Source of the DNA: an uncultured Pseudohongiella sp.
Lineage (GTDB): Bacteria; Pseudomonadota; Gammaproteobacteria; Pseudomonadales; Pseudohongiellaceae
Direction: 5' to 3'
Length of the DNA: 60,861 bases
Assembly: GCA_902591495.1 (NCBI GenBank)
Contig: CACJAW010000009.1
Location: 1-60,861, forward strand
Part shown: piece by piece, positions 48,192 through 58,034 of the stretch
Layout of the letters: the number at the start of each line of letters is the position of its first letter
Position numbering within the stretch: position 1 is the stretch's first letter
Notes under the pieces: generated by a model
Seen by the model: the letters and a program-made list of their open reading frames with translations, nothing else
Told to the model about the DNA's origin: nothing
Database searches by the model: none
Translations under genes and position numbers: made by a program

Positions 48192-48314
48192 ATGGAAAAT
48201 TTACTACGAATAACTATCGTTGTCTGTCTGGCGCTGAGTAACGTCCATTGCGGTCAAAAAGGGGGTTTAACCAGGCCCTCTCAGGCCAGTATTACCGCAT
48301 CATTCAGTCATTGA
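48192..48314 (+). CDS. lptM: LptM (YifL)-like small lipoprotein
   Basis: This is a 40-residue ORF with GGAG 7 nt upstream of its ATG. It encodes a short hydrophobic signal, a lipobox-like stretch ending in Cys20, then GQKGGLTRP, which matches the CGxKGPLxxP mature start of YifL/LptM. LptM stabilises the LptD/LptE outer-membrane translocon. Position directly upstream of lysA is the conserved location. The mature part (21 residues) is shorter than usual, but the function-bearing N-terminus is kept. The lipobox (SNVHC) is non-ideal because His precedes Cys. Confidence 0.8.
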   Translation: MENLLRITIVVCLALSNVHCGQKGGLTRPSQASITASFSH

Positions 48315-48357
48315 GCAGCTGTTTATCATCCAAATAATTGGAGACTTCACGGAATAC

Positions 48358-49608
48358 ATGGAACACTTCTCTTACAAAGATAACAATCTGCTGGTAGAGG
48401 ATGCGTCAGTTGCATCAATTGCAGAAAAGTATGGTACTCCATGCTTTATCTACTCAAAAGCCGCTCTTGAGCAAAATTATCAGGCTTATGAGAAAGCTTT
48501 TGAGGGCCACTCTCACTTAATTTGTTATGCGGTAAAAGCAAATTCTAATTTAGCCGTGCTGAATGTTCTATCAAAATTAGGTGCAGGGTTTGACATCGTA
48601 TCAGGCGGCGAATTAGATAGAGTAATTGCCGCAGGAGGTGACCCAAAAAAAGTTACTTTTTCTGGCCTCGGGAAAACCACTCAGGAAATTTACAAAGCCT
48701 TAGATACAGGTATCCATTGTTTCAATATTGAATCAGAAGCAGAGCTGTTACGCATTAATGAAATTGCCGTCAATAATTCCCAAGTTGCGCCAATTTCTAT
48801 AAGAGTGAATCCAGATGTCAATGCTGAAACCCATCCGTATATCTCTACTGGCCTTAAAGAAAATAAATTTGGTATATCGATGGGGAAAGCGATTGAGCTT
48901 TATTTACATGCTACAGAAATGAAAGGAATTTGCATAAAGGGTCTTGATTTTCATATCGGCTCTCAACTAACAAGCATCAGGCCCATCTTAGACGCTTTAG
49001 ACAGAATATTGACTTTAAACGAACAGCTCATATCAAGAGATGTCATTATCGAACATATCAATATTGGCGGAGGTTTAGGAGTAACTTACGAAAATGAAAT
49101 GCCACCCACTCCAATTGAACTTGTATCAGCAGTAAAAGAGAAACTTCATGGTATTGATCTAAAAATAGTGGTCGAACCTGGCCGCTCTATAGCTGCCAAT
49201 GCTGGCATACTAGTAACGAAAGTTGAATATTTAAAGAATAATGAAGAAAAGAATTTTGCGATAATTGATGGCGCTATGAACGATTTGATTCGACCGGCTT
49301 TGTACGGAGCTTGGCAAAAAATTGTGCCCGTAAAAAAGGCCGCAGGCAATGAAAATACAACATATGATATTGTTGGCCCAATTTGTGAATCTGCCGATGC
49401 CCTCGGAAAAAATCGATCACTGAATATAAACGCTGGAGACTTACTAGCAATTAAATCCGCGGGTGCATACGGTTTCGTCATGAGCTCAAATTATAATACA
49501 CGGCCCCGTGCCCCAGAAATTATGATTAGCGGATCTGAGACTCATCTAGTTCGCGAGAGAGAAACTGTGTCCGATCTTTTTCAAAATGAATATTTACTGC
49601 CGGGCTAA
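48358..49608 (+). CDS. lysA: Diaminopimelate decarboxylase
   Basis: This 416-residue PLP enzyme makes lysine from meso-diaminopimelate. The PLP lysine is in ICYAVKANSN; FDIVSGGEL, HIGSQLTS, INIGGGLGVTYENE, EPGRSIAANAG, GPICESAD and GAYGFVMSSNYN are diagnostic. It lies between lptM and dapF as in most gammaproteobacteria. Confidence 0.96.
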   Translation: MEHFSYKDNNLLVEDASVASIAEKYGTPCFIYSKAALEQNYQAYEKAFEGHSHLICYAVKANSNLAVLNVLSKLGAGFDIVSGGELDRVIAAGGDPKKVTFSGLGKTTQEIYKALDTGIHCFNIESEAELLRINEIAVNNSQVAPISIRVNPDVNAETHPYISTGLKENKFGISMGKAIELYLHATEMKGICIKGLDFHIGSQLTSIRPILDALDRILTLNEQLISRDVIIEHINIGGGLGVTYENEMPPTPIELVSAVKEKLHGIDLKIVVEPGRSIAANAGILVTKVEYLKNNEEKNFAIIDGAMNDLIRPALYGAWQKIVPVKKAAGNENTTYDIVGPICESADALGKNRSLNINAGDLLAIKSAGAYGFVMSSNYNTRPRAPEIMISGSETHLVRERETVSDLFQNEYLLPG

Positions 49609-49622
49609 TTTAAAAGACTTAC

Positions 49623-50462
49623 ATGAAGATTCCTTTTACAAAAATGCATGGCCTTGGTAATGACTTTATGATCGTCGACTGCACTGAACGAGATTTACAA
49701 TTTAAACCTGAGCTCATTAAAAAACTCTCGGATAGAAATTTTGGCGTCGGATTCGACCAATTACTGCTGGTCGAAAAAGCATCAACAACAGAAGTAGATT
49801 TTCACTATAGAATCTTTAATACAGATGGAACCGAAGTTGAACACTGCGGCAACGGCGCTCGCTGCTTTGCAACATTTGTTCGCGATAAAGGATTATCACG
49901 TAAAAATTTGATTAATGTGTCAACAATTAATCGTAATTTAAAGTTGACTCTCCATGGTGATGGAGAAATCTCAGTAGATATGGGGCACCCAGAGTTTAAT
50001 CCATCAAAAATCCCATTCCTATGCGACTCACGACTAGATACTCATGAAAGATTTATCAAGATTTCAGGTAAAAAAACAGCGATTACTTTTTCTGTATTAT
50101 CTATGGGAAACCCTCATGCGGTAGTTTGTGTTGAAGACCTAGAGAATATCGCCGTAAAAGATATTGGAAAGGCTCTTGGTAGTCACCCGGATTTTACTGA
50201 GGGTGTAAATGTTGGATTTATGGAAATACTCTCAAAGAATACAATCCAACTTCGTGTTTTTGAAAGGGGTACGGGTGAAACTCTTGCTTGCGGAAGCGGA
50301 GCATGCGCGGCAGTCGTAGTTGGAAGGCTCCTTGAAAAACTTAATTCGAAGGTCATTGTCAATCTACCCGGCGGGCAATTAACTGTATGCTGGGATTTAA
50401 GTAGCTCAGTAATAATGAAGGGACCAACTCAAACAGTTTATGAAGGAATAATAGAAATATGA
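49623..50462 (+). CDS. dapF: Diaminopimelate epimerase
   Basis: This 279-residue enzyme converts LL- to meso-diaminopimelate. The two catalytic cysteines are in EHCGNGARC and LACGSGACAA; the N-terminus KMHGLGNDFMIVD is typical. Its stop overlaps the DUF484 start (ATGA). Confidence 0.96.
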   Translation: MKIPFTKMHGLGNDFMIVDCTERDLQFKPELIKKLSDRNFGVGFDQLLLVEKASTTEVDFHYRIFNTDGTEVEHCGNGARCFATFVRDKGLSRKNLINVSTINRNLKLTLHGDGEISVDMGHPEFNPSKIPFLCDSRLDTHERFIKISGKKTAITFSVLSMGNPHAVVCVEDLENIAVKDIGKALGSHPDFTEGVNVGFMEILSKNTIQLRVFERGTGETLACGSGACAAVVVGRLLEKLNSKVIVNLPGGQLTVCWDLSSSVIMKGPTQTVYEGIIEI

Positions 50463-51193
50463 ATGAGGAATTTTCAGTGGCCGAAGACTTACCAAGCGAT
50501 GTAAACGTGGATGTTACAGAAAAGCAAGTTGTCAAGCACCTTCAGGACAATCCAGAATTCTTTCTAAATCATCCTGAGTTGCTCTCAAATATTAAGTTAC
50601 CCCACGACAGTGGTAAAGCAATCTCTTTGGTAGAAAAACAAGTTAATATACTCCGAGAACAGGGAGTTAAAGCAACAGAGAAGTTGAAGGATTTAACCGA
50701 CAATGCGAGAACTAACGATGAGATTTTTGATATAACTAGAAGTCTTATCTTAGATTTACTTGAAAGCAATACAATCGAAGAGGTGAGTACTTCCGTACAA
50801 AAGCAATTTGCTCAATTGAAGAATGTAGATGCCTGTGAGCTTATTTTTCTGAATCACTCCACGCAAAATTTGCCGACTGCCATTCGTGTGGAAGATTCAA
50901 AAGTCATGAAGGAAAAATTTAGTGAAGTTTTCAGGCTGGAAAAACCCTTCTGTGCGCAGCTTCAAGAAGAACAAATTTTATATCTTTTCCCTTTTTCAGA
51001 AGAAAATATAACTTCAACGGCTTTATGTCCGGTAAGCACTAATCGAGAAACCCTTGCTTTACTTGCCCTTGGAAATAAAACCGCAAATTATTTTAACGTG
51101 CATCTAGACACGCTGTTTCTTGATTTCATCTGTGAGGTGCTAGACTCAGTTATCCGAAGGGTAGGCGTCTCCGACAGAAACAACCAAACCTAG
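50459..51193 (+). CDS. DUF484 family protein (GAF-like)
   Basis: This 244-residue protein starts with the conserved VVKHLQDNPEFFLNHPELLSNIKLPH, then SLVEKQVNILRE and a GAF-like domain ending TALCPVSTNRETLALLALGN. The function is unknown. In most gammaproteobacteria it lies between dapF and xerC; here xerC does not follow. Confidence 0.9.
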   Translation: MNEEFSVAEDLPSDVNVDVTEKQVVKHLQDNPEFFLNHPELLSNIKLPHDSGKAISLVEKQVNILREQGVKATEKLKDLTDNARTNDEIFDITRSLILDLLESNTIEEVSTSVQKQFAQLKNVDACELIFLNHSTQNLPTAIRVEDSKVMKEKFSEVFRLEKPFCAQLQEEQILYLFPFSEENITSTALCPVSTNRETLALLALGNKTANYFNVHLDTLFLDFICEVLDSVIRRVGVSDRNNQT

Positions 51194-51232
51194 CATGCAC
51201 ACTAACTTCGAATTGGCGAAGTAGAATTAATT

Positions 51233-52438
51233 ATGTCCGAAAAAAGTGAGTCCACAACAAATAAACTCGTCACAATAATCTGTCGAAGCATAGGGCGTCC
51301 GGAACTAAAAAGTGCTTTGGATTCGATCTCTGCCCAATCATACAAACCTATCGAAGTTGTTTTGATAAACTCTTCAGAAAAACGGTTAGAAAATTTTTTA
51401 CCCCTTGATTTACAAGTCACTGTGCTTGATCAGCCTACACCCTTATCTCGTGCCGATGCCGCTAATGCGGGCATTGCTGCGGCCAAGGGTGGCCTTCTTC
51501 TATTTCTGGACGATGATGATTACATATCAAATGATCATATAAGTAATCTAGCGTCAAAAATGTGTTCTGACTCATCAATCAGGGCCGTCTATAGCGGCAC
51601 GCAAAAGGTAACCAATGATGGGAAATTACTCGGTCAAGTATATAGCACAGAGTTCGATCCAATCTTATTAATGCGCGACAACTATATCCCAATACATTCG
51701 ATGTTGTTTGAAAAAAGTTTGATTGACGAAGGATGCCGCTTCGACCCTCAGTTTGAGATTTATGAAGACTGGGATTTCTGGCTACAACTCGCTCAAAAAA
51801 CGAAATTTTTACACATCCCAAAAGTGACCGCTTATTATAGATCGGGAGGAGAATCTGGAACCGCATTAAGCGACGAAAGCAAAAAATATGATCCAGAGAA
51901 TAAAATCAGCAAAGCACGTGCACAAATTTTCGAAAAGTGGAAAACTCAATGGACTGGAGGCCACATAAATAAATTAATCGGACAAAGCTACAACGAGCTT
52001 GCTAGACACTGCGATGATCTCAACACGCAGCTTAAAATAACAGGAGAGCAATACGATATCCTTAAAACAGACCTTAACAAAATTAATGCAGATTACGAAA
52101 ATCTCAATCGTCAAAAAGCTAAATTAGAGGGGGTACTAGCCGTCATTGGTTCCTCTCTACAAGAGTCGCTTGCAAAAATCTCAGACTTGGAGGTCGAAGT
52201 AGAGCACAGAGTAACAACTGAGAAACATTTGCGTCTACATGAGGCGCAACTTCAAACTTCCTTAAACGAAATACTTTCTTCTCGCTCTTGGAAATTTACT
52301 AGCCCTTTTCGAAAGGCCCGTACGGTGTATAAAACGGTCTTTAAAGTTTTAAGCTTCCATAAAACGAAAACGCATGCCGAAAAGACAGGTGTAGAAAAGA
52401 CAAATAATATTATTTCAAAAAATACGTCGCATGAGTGA
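51233..52438 (+). CDS. Family 2 glycosyltransferase with C-terminal coiled coil
   Basis: This 401-residue protein has a GT-A fold (VTIICRSIGRPELKSALDSI, LFLDDDDYIS with the metal-binding DxD, FEIYEDWDFWLQL). From about residue 255 a coiled coil follows (LKTDLNKINADYENLNRQKA), ending in the motif SSRSWKFTSPFRKARTVY. That type of tail is common on O-antigen or surface-glycan transferases. It overlaps the next gene by 8 nt. It is first gene of an island in the usual place of xerC. Confidence 0.85.
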   Translation: MSEKSESTTNKLVTIICRSIGRPELKSALDSISAQSYKPIEVVLINSSEKRLENFLPLDLQVTVLDQPTPLSRADAANAGIAAAKGGLLLFLDDDDYISNDHISNLASKMCSDSSIRAVYSGTQKVTNDGKLLGQVYSTEFDPILLMRDNYIPIHSMLFEKSLIDEGCRFDPQFEIYEDWDFWLQLAQKTKFLHIPKVTAYYRSGGESGTALSDESKKYDPENKISKARAQIFEKWKTQWTGGHINKLIGQSYNELARHCDDLNTQLKITGEQYDILKTDLNKINADYENLNRQKAKLEGVLAVIGSSLQESLAKISDLEVEVEHRVTTEKHLRLHEAQLQTSLNEILSSRSWKFTSPFRKARTVYKTVFKVLSFHKTKTHAEKTGVEKTNNIISKNTSHE

Positions 52439-55400
52439 AAGCATTATGGCTAAAGACACTTTCCTCGATATGAAAATATATTGTTCAATAATCATTCCAA
52501 CAAAAGATCGATACTCTTATATTAAGCAATGTATCGAAAGTATCCAGAGCTCAAACAAAAGCGAACACCTTGAAATTATCATAGTTGATAATCAAAGCAT
52601 TGAAAAAGAAACACTTGATTATCTTGAGGCTCTCAAACAGAGAGAGAATATCCAAGTCTTAAGTTGGTCTAAGCCTTTTAATTTTTCCGCAATCAACAAT
52701 TACGCTGCGGCAAAAGCAAGAAGTGAAATTTTATGCTTTGCTAATAATGATATAGAGATATCTGACAAAAGTTGGCTGACAAAGATGATGCCACTCGTTC
52801 GGCGTGAGGATGTTGGTGCAGTAGGGTGCATGCTTCTTTATCCAAATTCGCGTATTCAACATGCTGGCATCGCTCTTGAGGAGTCTTCTATCGCTAAGCA
52901 TATAGCTTTAAACGAAGATCCGGATTATCTAGAGAAGAATAATATTTCGAGCCCCTTCCCAGTTGACTGTGCAACCGCGGCTTTTTTGCTTACCAAGAGA
53001 GATATATTTTTAAAGCTAGGTGGTTTCAATGAGAACTATTTAAGTGTCGCTTATAATGATGTTGATCTCTGCCTGAGGATGTCTGAAAAAGGATTAGTCA
53101 CACTGATAGAACCAAATGTTAAATTACTGCACCACGAATCGGTAACGAGAGGCAGCGACGATCTTCCGTCTAACCGTGCCAGGGCAGTTAACGAATTTAA
53201 TTACATGAAGTATCGGTGGCGACATCGATTGGCAGGAAAAAAATACGACCGTGGTATTCCTGTAAGCGCAGACAATCTCTTGAAGGAATCTCAAGGGGAA
53301 TTGGACAAATTGATCGAGCTGGCTGCTGGTTCTCTATACAAAGAACATAGAATAGCAGATAGAGATTTATTATCAGCTCCAAGACCAACTCAAGAAAGAT
53401 ATCAAACGCATGCCAAAAACAGCCACTTAAGTAATTGGGAGCTTAGATATAGTCGACTTTTTTCGCAATATTCCGAATTGGAAGCGCATACCAAGCGGCT
53501 CGAAAACGCACATCTGCTAATTGAGAGATCATTATTTTGGAAGATCACTTGGCCACTAAGAGTTTTTAGAGACGGTTTGCAAGTAGTCCTGTCTTTACTT
53601 GGAACAATAGAGACGAGAGACTCTAAACAGGAGACTGAGATTGAAAATTTAGTCGAAGATAATTCTGAGGAAAAAGAAGAAGTAAACATTAAAGAGCAGT
53701 ATGACGGTCTTGCAGAGTTAAACCTATCAAATTTTTTTAATTCAAAAAAAACAATTCACTTTCCGTATTCAGATGAACCAACTGTATCAATAATATTAGT
53801 ATTCTATAACCAGGCACATTTAAGCCTACTCTGCTTAGAATCTATTGCGAAAAATGCGGACGTAAGTTACGAGGTCATTATAGTCGATAATAATTCTAAT
53901 GACTCCACAATCGACCTCTTAAAGACTCTTGGAAATGCCATCATAATTAGAAACCAAGAAAATCTAGGTTTTGTCAAAGCGGTAAACTTAGCCGCGAGAC
54001 AAGCTAGAGGAAAATACTTCTTACTTCTAAATAACGATGCGATCCTGGAGTCCGAGGCTCTATCAAGAGGAACAGCTGTTTTCAAAACGCAAAAAAAAGT
54101 GGGTGCTGTTGGTGGTAAGATTAAATTACTTGACGGAAGCCTTCAGGAAGCAGGAAGCATAATTTGGGACGACGGCACATGCACTGGTTACGGCCGAGGC
54201 GGCAACCCAGATTCACCAGAATTTAACTTCATGAGAGACGTTGACTATTGCTCAGGAGCATTTCTGCTTACCTCAAATGAAATGTTTCATAAGCTTAATG
54301 GTCTAGATGAAAATTTTTCTCCGGCTTATTATGAGGAGACTGACTTCTGTGTTCGCATAAAAAAGAGCGGTTTTCGCGTCATTTATGAGCCAAATGTGGA
54401 GATAATACATTACGAGTTTGCAAGCACAGGCGGCTTGCAAAAAGCGAAACTCTTGCAGACTAAACACCAGAAAGATTTTTGCTCTAAACATTTTGCTTAT
54501 TTAAAGAAGCAGTATAGAAACATTAGTGGAAATATAGATCACGCGAGGTCTGCCACTCAAAATCCAAACGTGTTGATAGTAGATGATCGGGTTCCTCATC
54601 CAGATCTCGGAGCTGGTTATCCTCGCTGCAGCGATATTCTCGTTGAACTAAGTAAAATGCCAATCAATGTGACTTTCTATCCACTTCTTTACTCAGATGA
54701 TTCGTGGACAGACATCTACTCAACGTTACCGCAAAATATCGAAGTGATGAGAGCTATGGGTAAAGAAGGTTTACTAGAGCACTTGTCAAGGCGGAAAGGA
54801 TACTACCAGTTTATTCTCATAAGCCGTAACCACAATATGGAATTTTTCAGGCACATAATTGCTGAAAAAGAAAGCTTAATAGACGGCGTTGATATTATCT
54901 ATGATGCAGAAGCTCTTGCTGCCACCAGGGAAATAAAGAGAAGAGCCTTAAGTAGTATGCCATTAACAAAGGAAGATGAACGTCAACTTATAGCCAGCGA
55001 AATTGAACAGACCAACATCGCAAACTCTGTTGTCGCCGTCTCCCCAAGGGAGGCAAATATTTATAGAGAACATGGCGTAAGTAATGTGCATGTTCTCGGA
55101 CATATGATTGAAGCAAAACCCGGAGACAGCGCTTTTGAATGTCGTCTTGGTTTTCTTTTCGTGGGAGCGTTAAGGGACGATGGCTCTCCCAACGTTGATT
55201 CATTGTTATGGTTCTTGATAAATGTATTCCCTATCATCGAAGAACAAATTCCCGGAACAGAGTTTCATGTAGTAGGCGAGCACTCGGCTCCGTCTCTTCT
55301 TATCGTAGACAAACCCAACGTTTTATTTCATGGCAAATTGAAAAATATAGAAAATATTTACAATCGCTGCAGAGTTTTCATAGCGCCAACTCGATTTGCT

Positions 55401-55667
55401 GCTGGAATACCGCACAAAGTGCATGAAGCATGTGAAATGGGAATTCCGTGCGTTACCTCAAAGTTATTAGCTGAACAACTTCAATGGACTCATGACAGAG
55501 AATTACTTGTCGGAGTAACGGCGCAGGATTTTGCTGAGCAATGCGTTCGACTCCACGAGGATGGTGAGCTTTGGGGTAAAATAAGGGAAAATAGCTTAGC
55601 GGCAATAAGAAGGGAATGCTCCAAAGAAAAGTTTAAACATACACTTGAACAGTTATTCCTAAAATAG
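52431..55667 (+). CDS. Large tri-domain glycosyltransferase (GT2-GT2-GT4)
   Basis: This 1078-residue protein has three predicted transferase domains. GT2 domain one (residues about 17-260) has CSIIIPTKDRYSYIKQCIES, FANNDIEIS and NDVDLCLRMSEKG. GT2 domain two (about 450-690) has VSIILVFYNQAHLSLLCLES, LLLNNDAILES and YEETDFCVRIKKSG. A GT-B/GT4 domain (about 712-1078) has NVLIVDDRVPHPDLGAGYPR, GFLFVGALRDDGSPN and APTRFAAGIPHKVHEACEMG. Between domains one and two lies a charged linker with ERSLFWKITWPLRVFRDG, similar to the tail motif of the upstream transferase. It probably adds several sugars of one surface polysaccharide. Its stop overlaps the convergent gene. Confidence 0.87.
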   Translation: MSESIMAKDTFLDMKIYCSIIIPTKDRYSYIKQCIESIQSSNKSEHLEIIIVDNQSIEKETLDYLEALKQRENIQVLSWSKPFNFSAINNYAAAKARSEILCFANNDIEISDKSWLTKMMPLVRREDVGAVGCMLLYPNSRIQHAGIALEESSIAKHIALNEDPDYLEKNNISSPFPVDCATAAFLLTKRDIFLKLGGFNENYLSVAYNDVDLCLRMSEKGLVTLIEPNVKLLHHESVTRGSDDLPSNRARAVNEFNYMKYRWRHRLAGKKYDRGIPVSADNLLKESQGELDKLIELAAGSLYKEHRIADRDLLSAPRPTQERYQTHAKNSHLSNWELRYSRLFSQYSELEAHTKRLENAHLLIERSLFWKITWPLRVFRDGLQVVLSLLGTIETRDSKQETEIENLVEDNSEEKEEVNIKEQYDGLAELNLSNFFNSKKTIHFPYSDEPTVSIILVFYNQAHLSLLCLESIAKNADVSYEVIIVDNNSNDSTIDLLKTLGNAIIIRNQENLGFVKAVNLAARQARGKYFLLLNNDAILESEALSRGTAVFKTQKKVGAVGGKIKLLDGSLQEAGSIIWDDGTCTGYGRGGNPDSPEFNFMRDVDYCSGAFLLTSNEMFHKLNGLDENFSPAYYEETDFCVRIKKSGFRVIYEPNVEIIHYEFASTGGLQKAKLLQTKHQKDFCSKHFAYLKKQYRNISGNIDHARSATQNPNVLIVDDRVPHPDLGAGYPRCSDILVELSKMPINVTFYPLLYSDDSWTDIYSTLPQNIEVMRAMGKEGLLEHLSRRKGYYQFILISRNHNMEFFRHIIAEKESLIDGVDIIYDAEALAATREIKRRALSSMPLTKEDERQLIASEIEQTNIANSVVAVSPREANIYREHGVSNVHVLGHMIEAKPGDSAFECRLGFLFVGALRDDGSPNVDSLLWFLINVFPIIEEQIPGTEFHVVGEHSAPSLLIVDKPNVLFHGKLKNIENIYNRCRVFIAPTRFAAGIPHKVHEACEMGIPCVTSKLLAEQLQWTHDRELLVGVTAQDFAEQCVRLHEDGELWGKIRENSLAAIRRECSKEKFKHTLEQLFLK

Positions 55668-56591
55668 CCTTGCTAATCTGTAAAAGACCCTTTGGAGAAA
55701 TCCATTTTTTAGTTTCATCATGGATGAAAACCAAAGGCATAAATTTTCCTTAAAGCTCAAAAAACGTCCAAAACGGGTTTTAAACTCAAAAGCCTGATAC
55801 GCGACTTCAACCAGGTGATCGCTTTTTTTAGGGGCAAAGACAACATGCATAATTTTCGTTCTAGACTGATGATGCTTTTTAAATTCTTTAGCTCCAATCG
55901 TATTATTTTCGTGCTGTCGGTATTCGACTAGGGGTATATCTATGTATATGACTCGCCCGAATGCCGAAGCGATCAGAGCTAACCACCAGTCATGCATTAT
56001 TGCGTTATCAGGTATTGGAAGCGCTATTTGGGAGAGTTCTTCATTAAAGAGGGTTGTGCACCCTGTTACAAGATTACTTATAACAACGTTTGTGAATTTA
56101 TTCCGTTTTATTTCAAGCCCTTGATATTCAACAAATGACTCTGCGATTATTGTTTTGCTTTCGTCGACAACTTTTAGATCAGAGTGCACCAAAATCGGTA
56201 TATCAGGCGATTTTTGCTCAGCATTAAGCATCTCAGACATTTGTACTTCAAGTTTATTTTCAGCCCAAATATCATCTTGATCACACAGCATCATGTATAA
56301 ACGAGAAAGTCCCAATGCGGTTTTTTCTTTGATGATGTACTTAATTAGTATGCAGAAACTAGAACTCGGGCCAACGTTAGATTTTTTGCCCGGTAACTTA
56401 TAGATTTTTCCTCGATTTTTATCTACATAATGATTAATTATCTTTTCGGTAGAGTCAGTTGAGTCGTCATCTCTTATTATTATTATAAAGTTAGAATAGG
56501 TTTGCTTAAGCAGAGAATCTAATTGTTCCGCCAGATAGTCTTCACCATTATAGGTAGACAGAAGAATTACAATTTTAGGTTCTAAGTCCAT
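55659..56591 (-). CDS. Family 2 glycosyltransferase (rhamnosyltransferase-like)
   Basis: This 310-residue GT-A protein has IVILLSTYNGEDYLAEQLDS, IIRDDDSTDSTE and MLCDQDDIWAENK, plus an acceptor-side segment AIMHDWWLALIASAFG. Such proteins typically transfer rhamnose or related sugars to O-antigen. It is second of a three-gene minus-strand set and starts one base after the upstream gene stops. It overlaps the convergent plus-strand gene by 9 nt. Confidence 0.88.
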   Translation of the reverse strand: MDLEPKIVILLSTYNGEDYLAEQLDSLLKQTYSNFIIIIRDDDSTDSTEKIINHYVDKNRGKIYKLPGKKSNVGPSSSFCILIKYIIKEKTALGLSRLYMMLCDQDDIWAENKLEVQMSEMLNAEQKSPDIPILVHSDLKVVDESKTIIAESFVEYQGLEIKRNKFTNVVISNLVTGCTTLFNEELSQIALPIPDNAIMHDWWLALIASAFGRVIYIDIPLVEYRQHENNTIGAKEFKKHHQSRTKIMHVVFAPKKSDHLVEVAYQAFEFKTRFGRFLSFKENLCLWFSSMMKLKNGFLQRVFYRLARLF

Positions 56592-57500
56592 CTAAGTTAA
56601 AAGTTTCGCATCCTTAATTCCTGAGAGGATATTTCTATAATAATCTTTTCTTTTTCTTGATGTTATTAACAGCCACATTGACTTAAATATAAATCTGCAA
56701 ATGTCTCGATATTTCCAGCCAGCTGGCGAATAATCGACACTATATAAATGAACTCTGTTTCTGGATGAAAAATAAGATCGTTGGGGATTGTGCTGTGCCA
56801 TAATACCGGCTCGTACCAACGGATTTGAACTTCGCTCACCTATTGCATGATATAAAATAGCTTCATCAGTACCAATCAGCTCATAACCTTTAGATTTCGC
56901 CCTAAAACACCACTCCAAGTCGATATTATCAATGAAATAACTTTCCTTCATGGTACCAATTGAAGCCAAAGCATCTAAGTACAGCAAAGTCCCCGATGTA
57001 ATTAAAAAGTCAGCAATATAATGTGAAGAACTCCCTGGAACCTTTCTATCCGAACGACAAATAAATCTAGAAAATAATTTAAAACTAGTTTGCCGCATGG
57101 TCTGGGGGTTAATTATCCGAGGTCCAATTGCAGCAATATCTGATGCAGTTTTTTCACTCGCATCAAAAAAAGCATCTATCATCCTCTCTACATACAAATC
57201 ACATAAACTGCTATCTTGATCAAATAAAAATACGAAACCATAGCTTCGCTCCAGTGCCCAGGCGATCCCAATATTTAATGCCTTAGCCAAACCTTCGTTT
57301 TTATCTAAACATATGACAGCTTTGCATTTTTCATAAGCAGTGATTGATTCTACTATGCTAGAAATTCCCTGGGTTCCGTTATCAACGATTATGAAGTCCG
57401 ATTCTTTTGTCAATTGCGCACTAAGTTCTAATAGGGCCGTTATGTCCGGATTATAAGTGACGACGATGGCACAACTTTGAGAACAAGGTGAGTTTTGCAT
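56592..57500 (-). CDS. Family 2 glycosyltransferase (rhamnosyltransferase/RfbN-like)
   Basis: This 302-residue GT-A protein has CAIVVTYNPDITALLELSAQ, FIIVDNGTQG, LDKNEGLAKALNIG, FVFLFDQDSS and FIDNIDLEWCFRAKSKGYEL. This set is typical of rhamnosyltransferases acting on O-polysaccharide. Confidence 0.88.
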   Translation of the reverse strand: MQNSPCSQSCAIVVTYNPDITALLELSAQLTKESDFIIVDNGTQGISSIVESITAYEKCKAVICLDKNEGLAKALNIGIAWALERSYGFVFLFDQDSSLCDLYVERMIDAFFDASEKTASDIAAIGPRIINPQTMRQTSFKLFSRFICRSDRKVPGSSSHYIADFLITSGTLLYLDALASIGTMKESYFIDNIDLEWCFRAKSKGYELIGTDEAILYHAIGERSSNPLVRAGIMAQHNPQRSYFSSRNRVHLYSVDYSPAGWKYRDICRFIFKSMWLLITSRKRKDYYRNILSGIKDAKLLT

Positions 57501-57515
57501 AGTATAGTAAGCTTC

Positions 57516-58034
57516 TTAAGACTCCTTTTCTTCCCAAGGGAAATCCGCAGAGATTGGAATCGTCTCAGCTCGGATGGTAGCCAAGTATAAGAAATACAAT
57601 ATAGAACCACATCCAATCGTCAGCCCGGTAACCACACCAGCATCAAGTATTCCTCGCCAAGGCTGAGAGAGTAATCGTACTAAGATAACAAAACAAACTA
57701 TTAATCCAGTCAGTCCTAAAGAAGAGATTTGTCTTTTCTTAGTAGCACAGAAATAACTCATACAGAAAAAAGGAGCAAACATAACATAGCTAAGCCTAGG
57801 ATTTTGTTTCAGATATAAAGCTCTTTTTACAACCCGAGGTGCAAAACCTTGATGAAAACCTTTAATACCCTCGGCGTAAGCCATGTATGAAATGCTAACT
57901 GCCAAAAAAAACCAATGTGTTAATTCCATTGATGCGTCTTCAAGAGCAAGTGCCATTGGCGCAAGTCGGTAAATAGCAAATAACAAGAGTATAAATACCC
58001 CTCCTACACCCCATACACAACCCAATAATTTCAT
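57516..58034 (-). CDS. Conserved membrane protein of unknown function
   Basis: This 172-residue protein has about four to five hydrophobic segments with a central charged loop (EGIKGFHQGFAPRVVKRALY). I do not recognise a named domain. It leads the minus-strand glycosyltransferase set with 15 nt spacing. Role in export or assembly of the glycan is possible, but its size is too small for Wzx or Wzy. Confidence 0.65.
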   Translation of the reverse strand: MKLLGCVWGVGGVFILLLFAIYRLAPMALALEDASMELTHWFFLAVSISYMAYAEGIKGFHQGFAPRVVKRALYLKQNPRLSYVMFAPFFCMSYFCATKKRQISSLGLTGLIVCFVILVRLLSQPWRGILDAGVVTGLTIGCGSILYFLYLATIRAETIPISADFPWEEKES

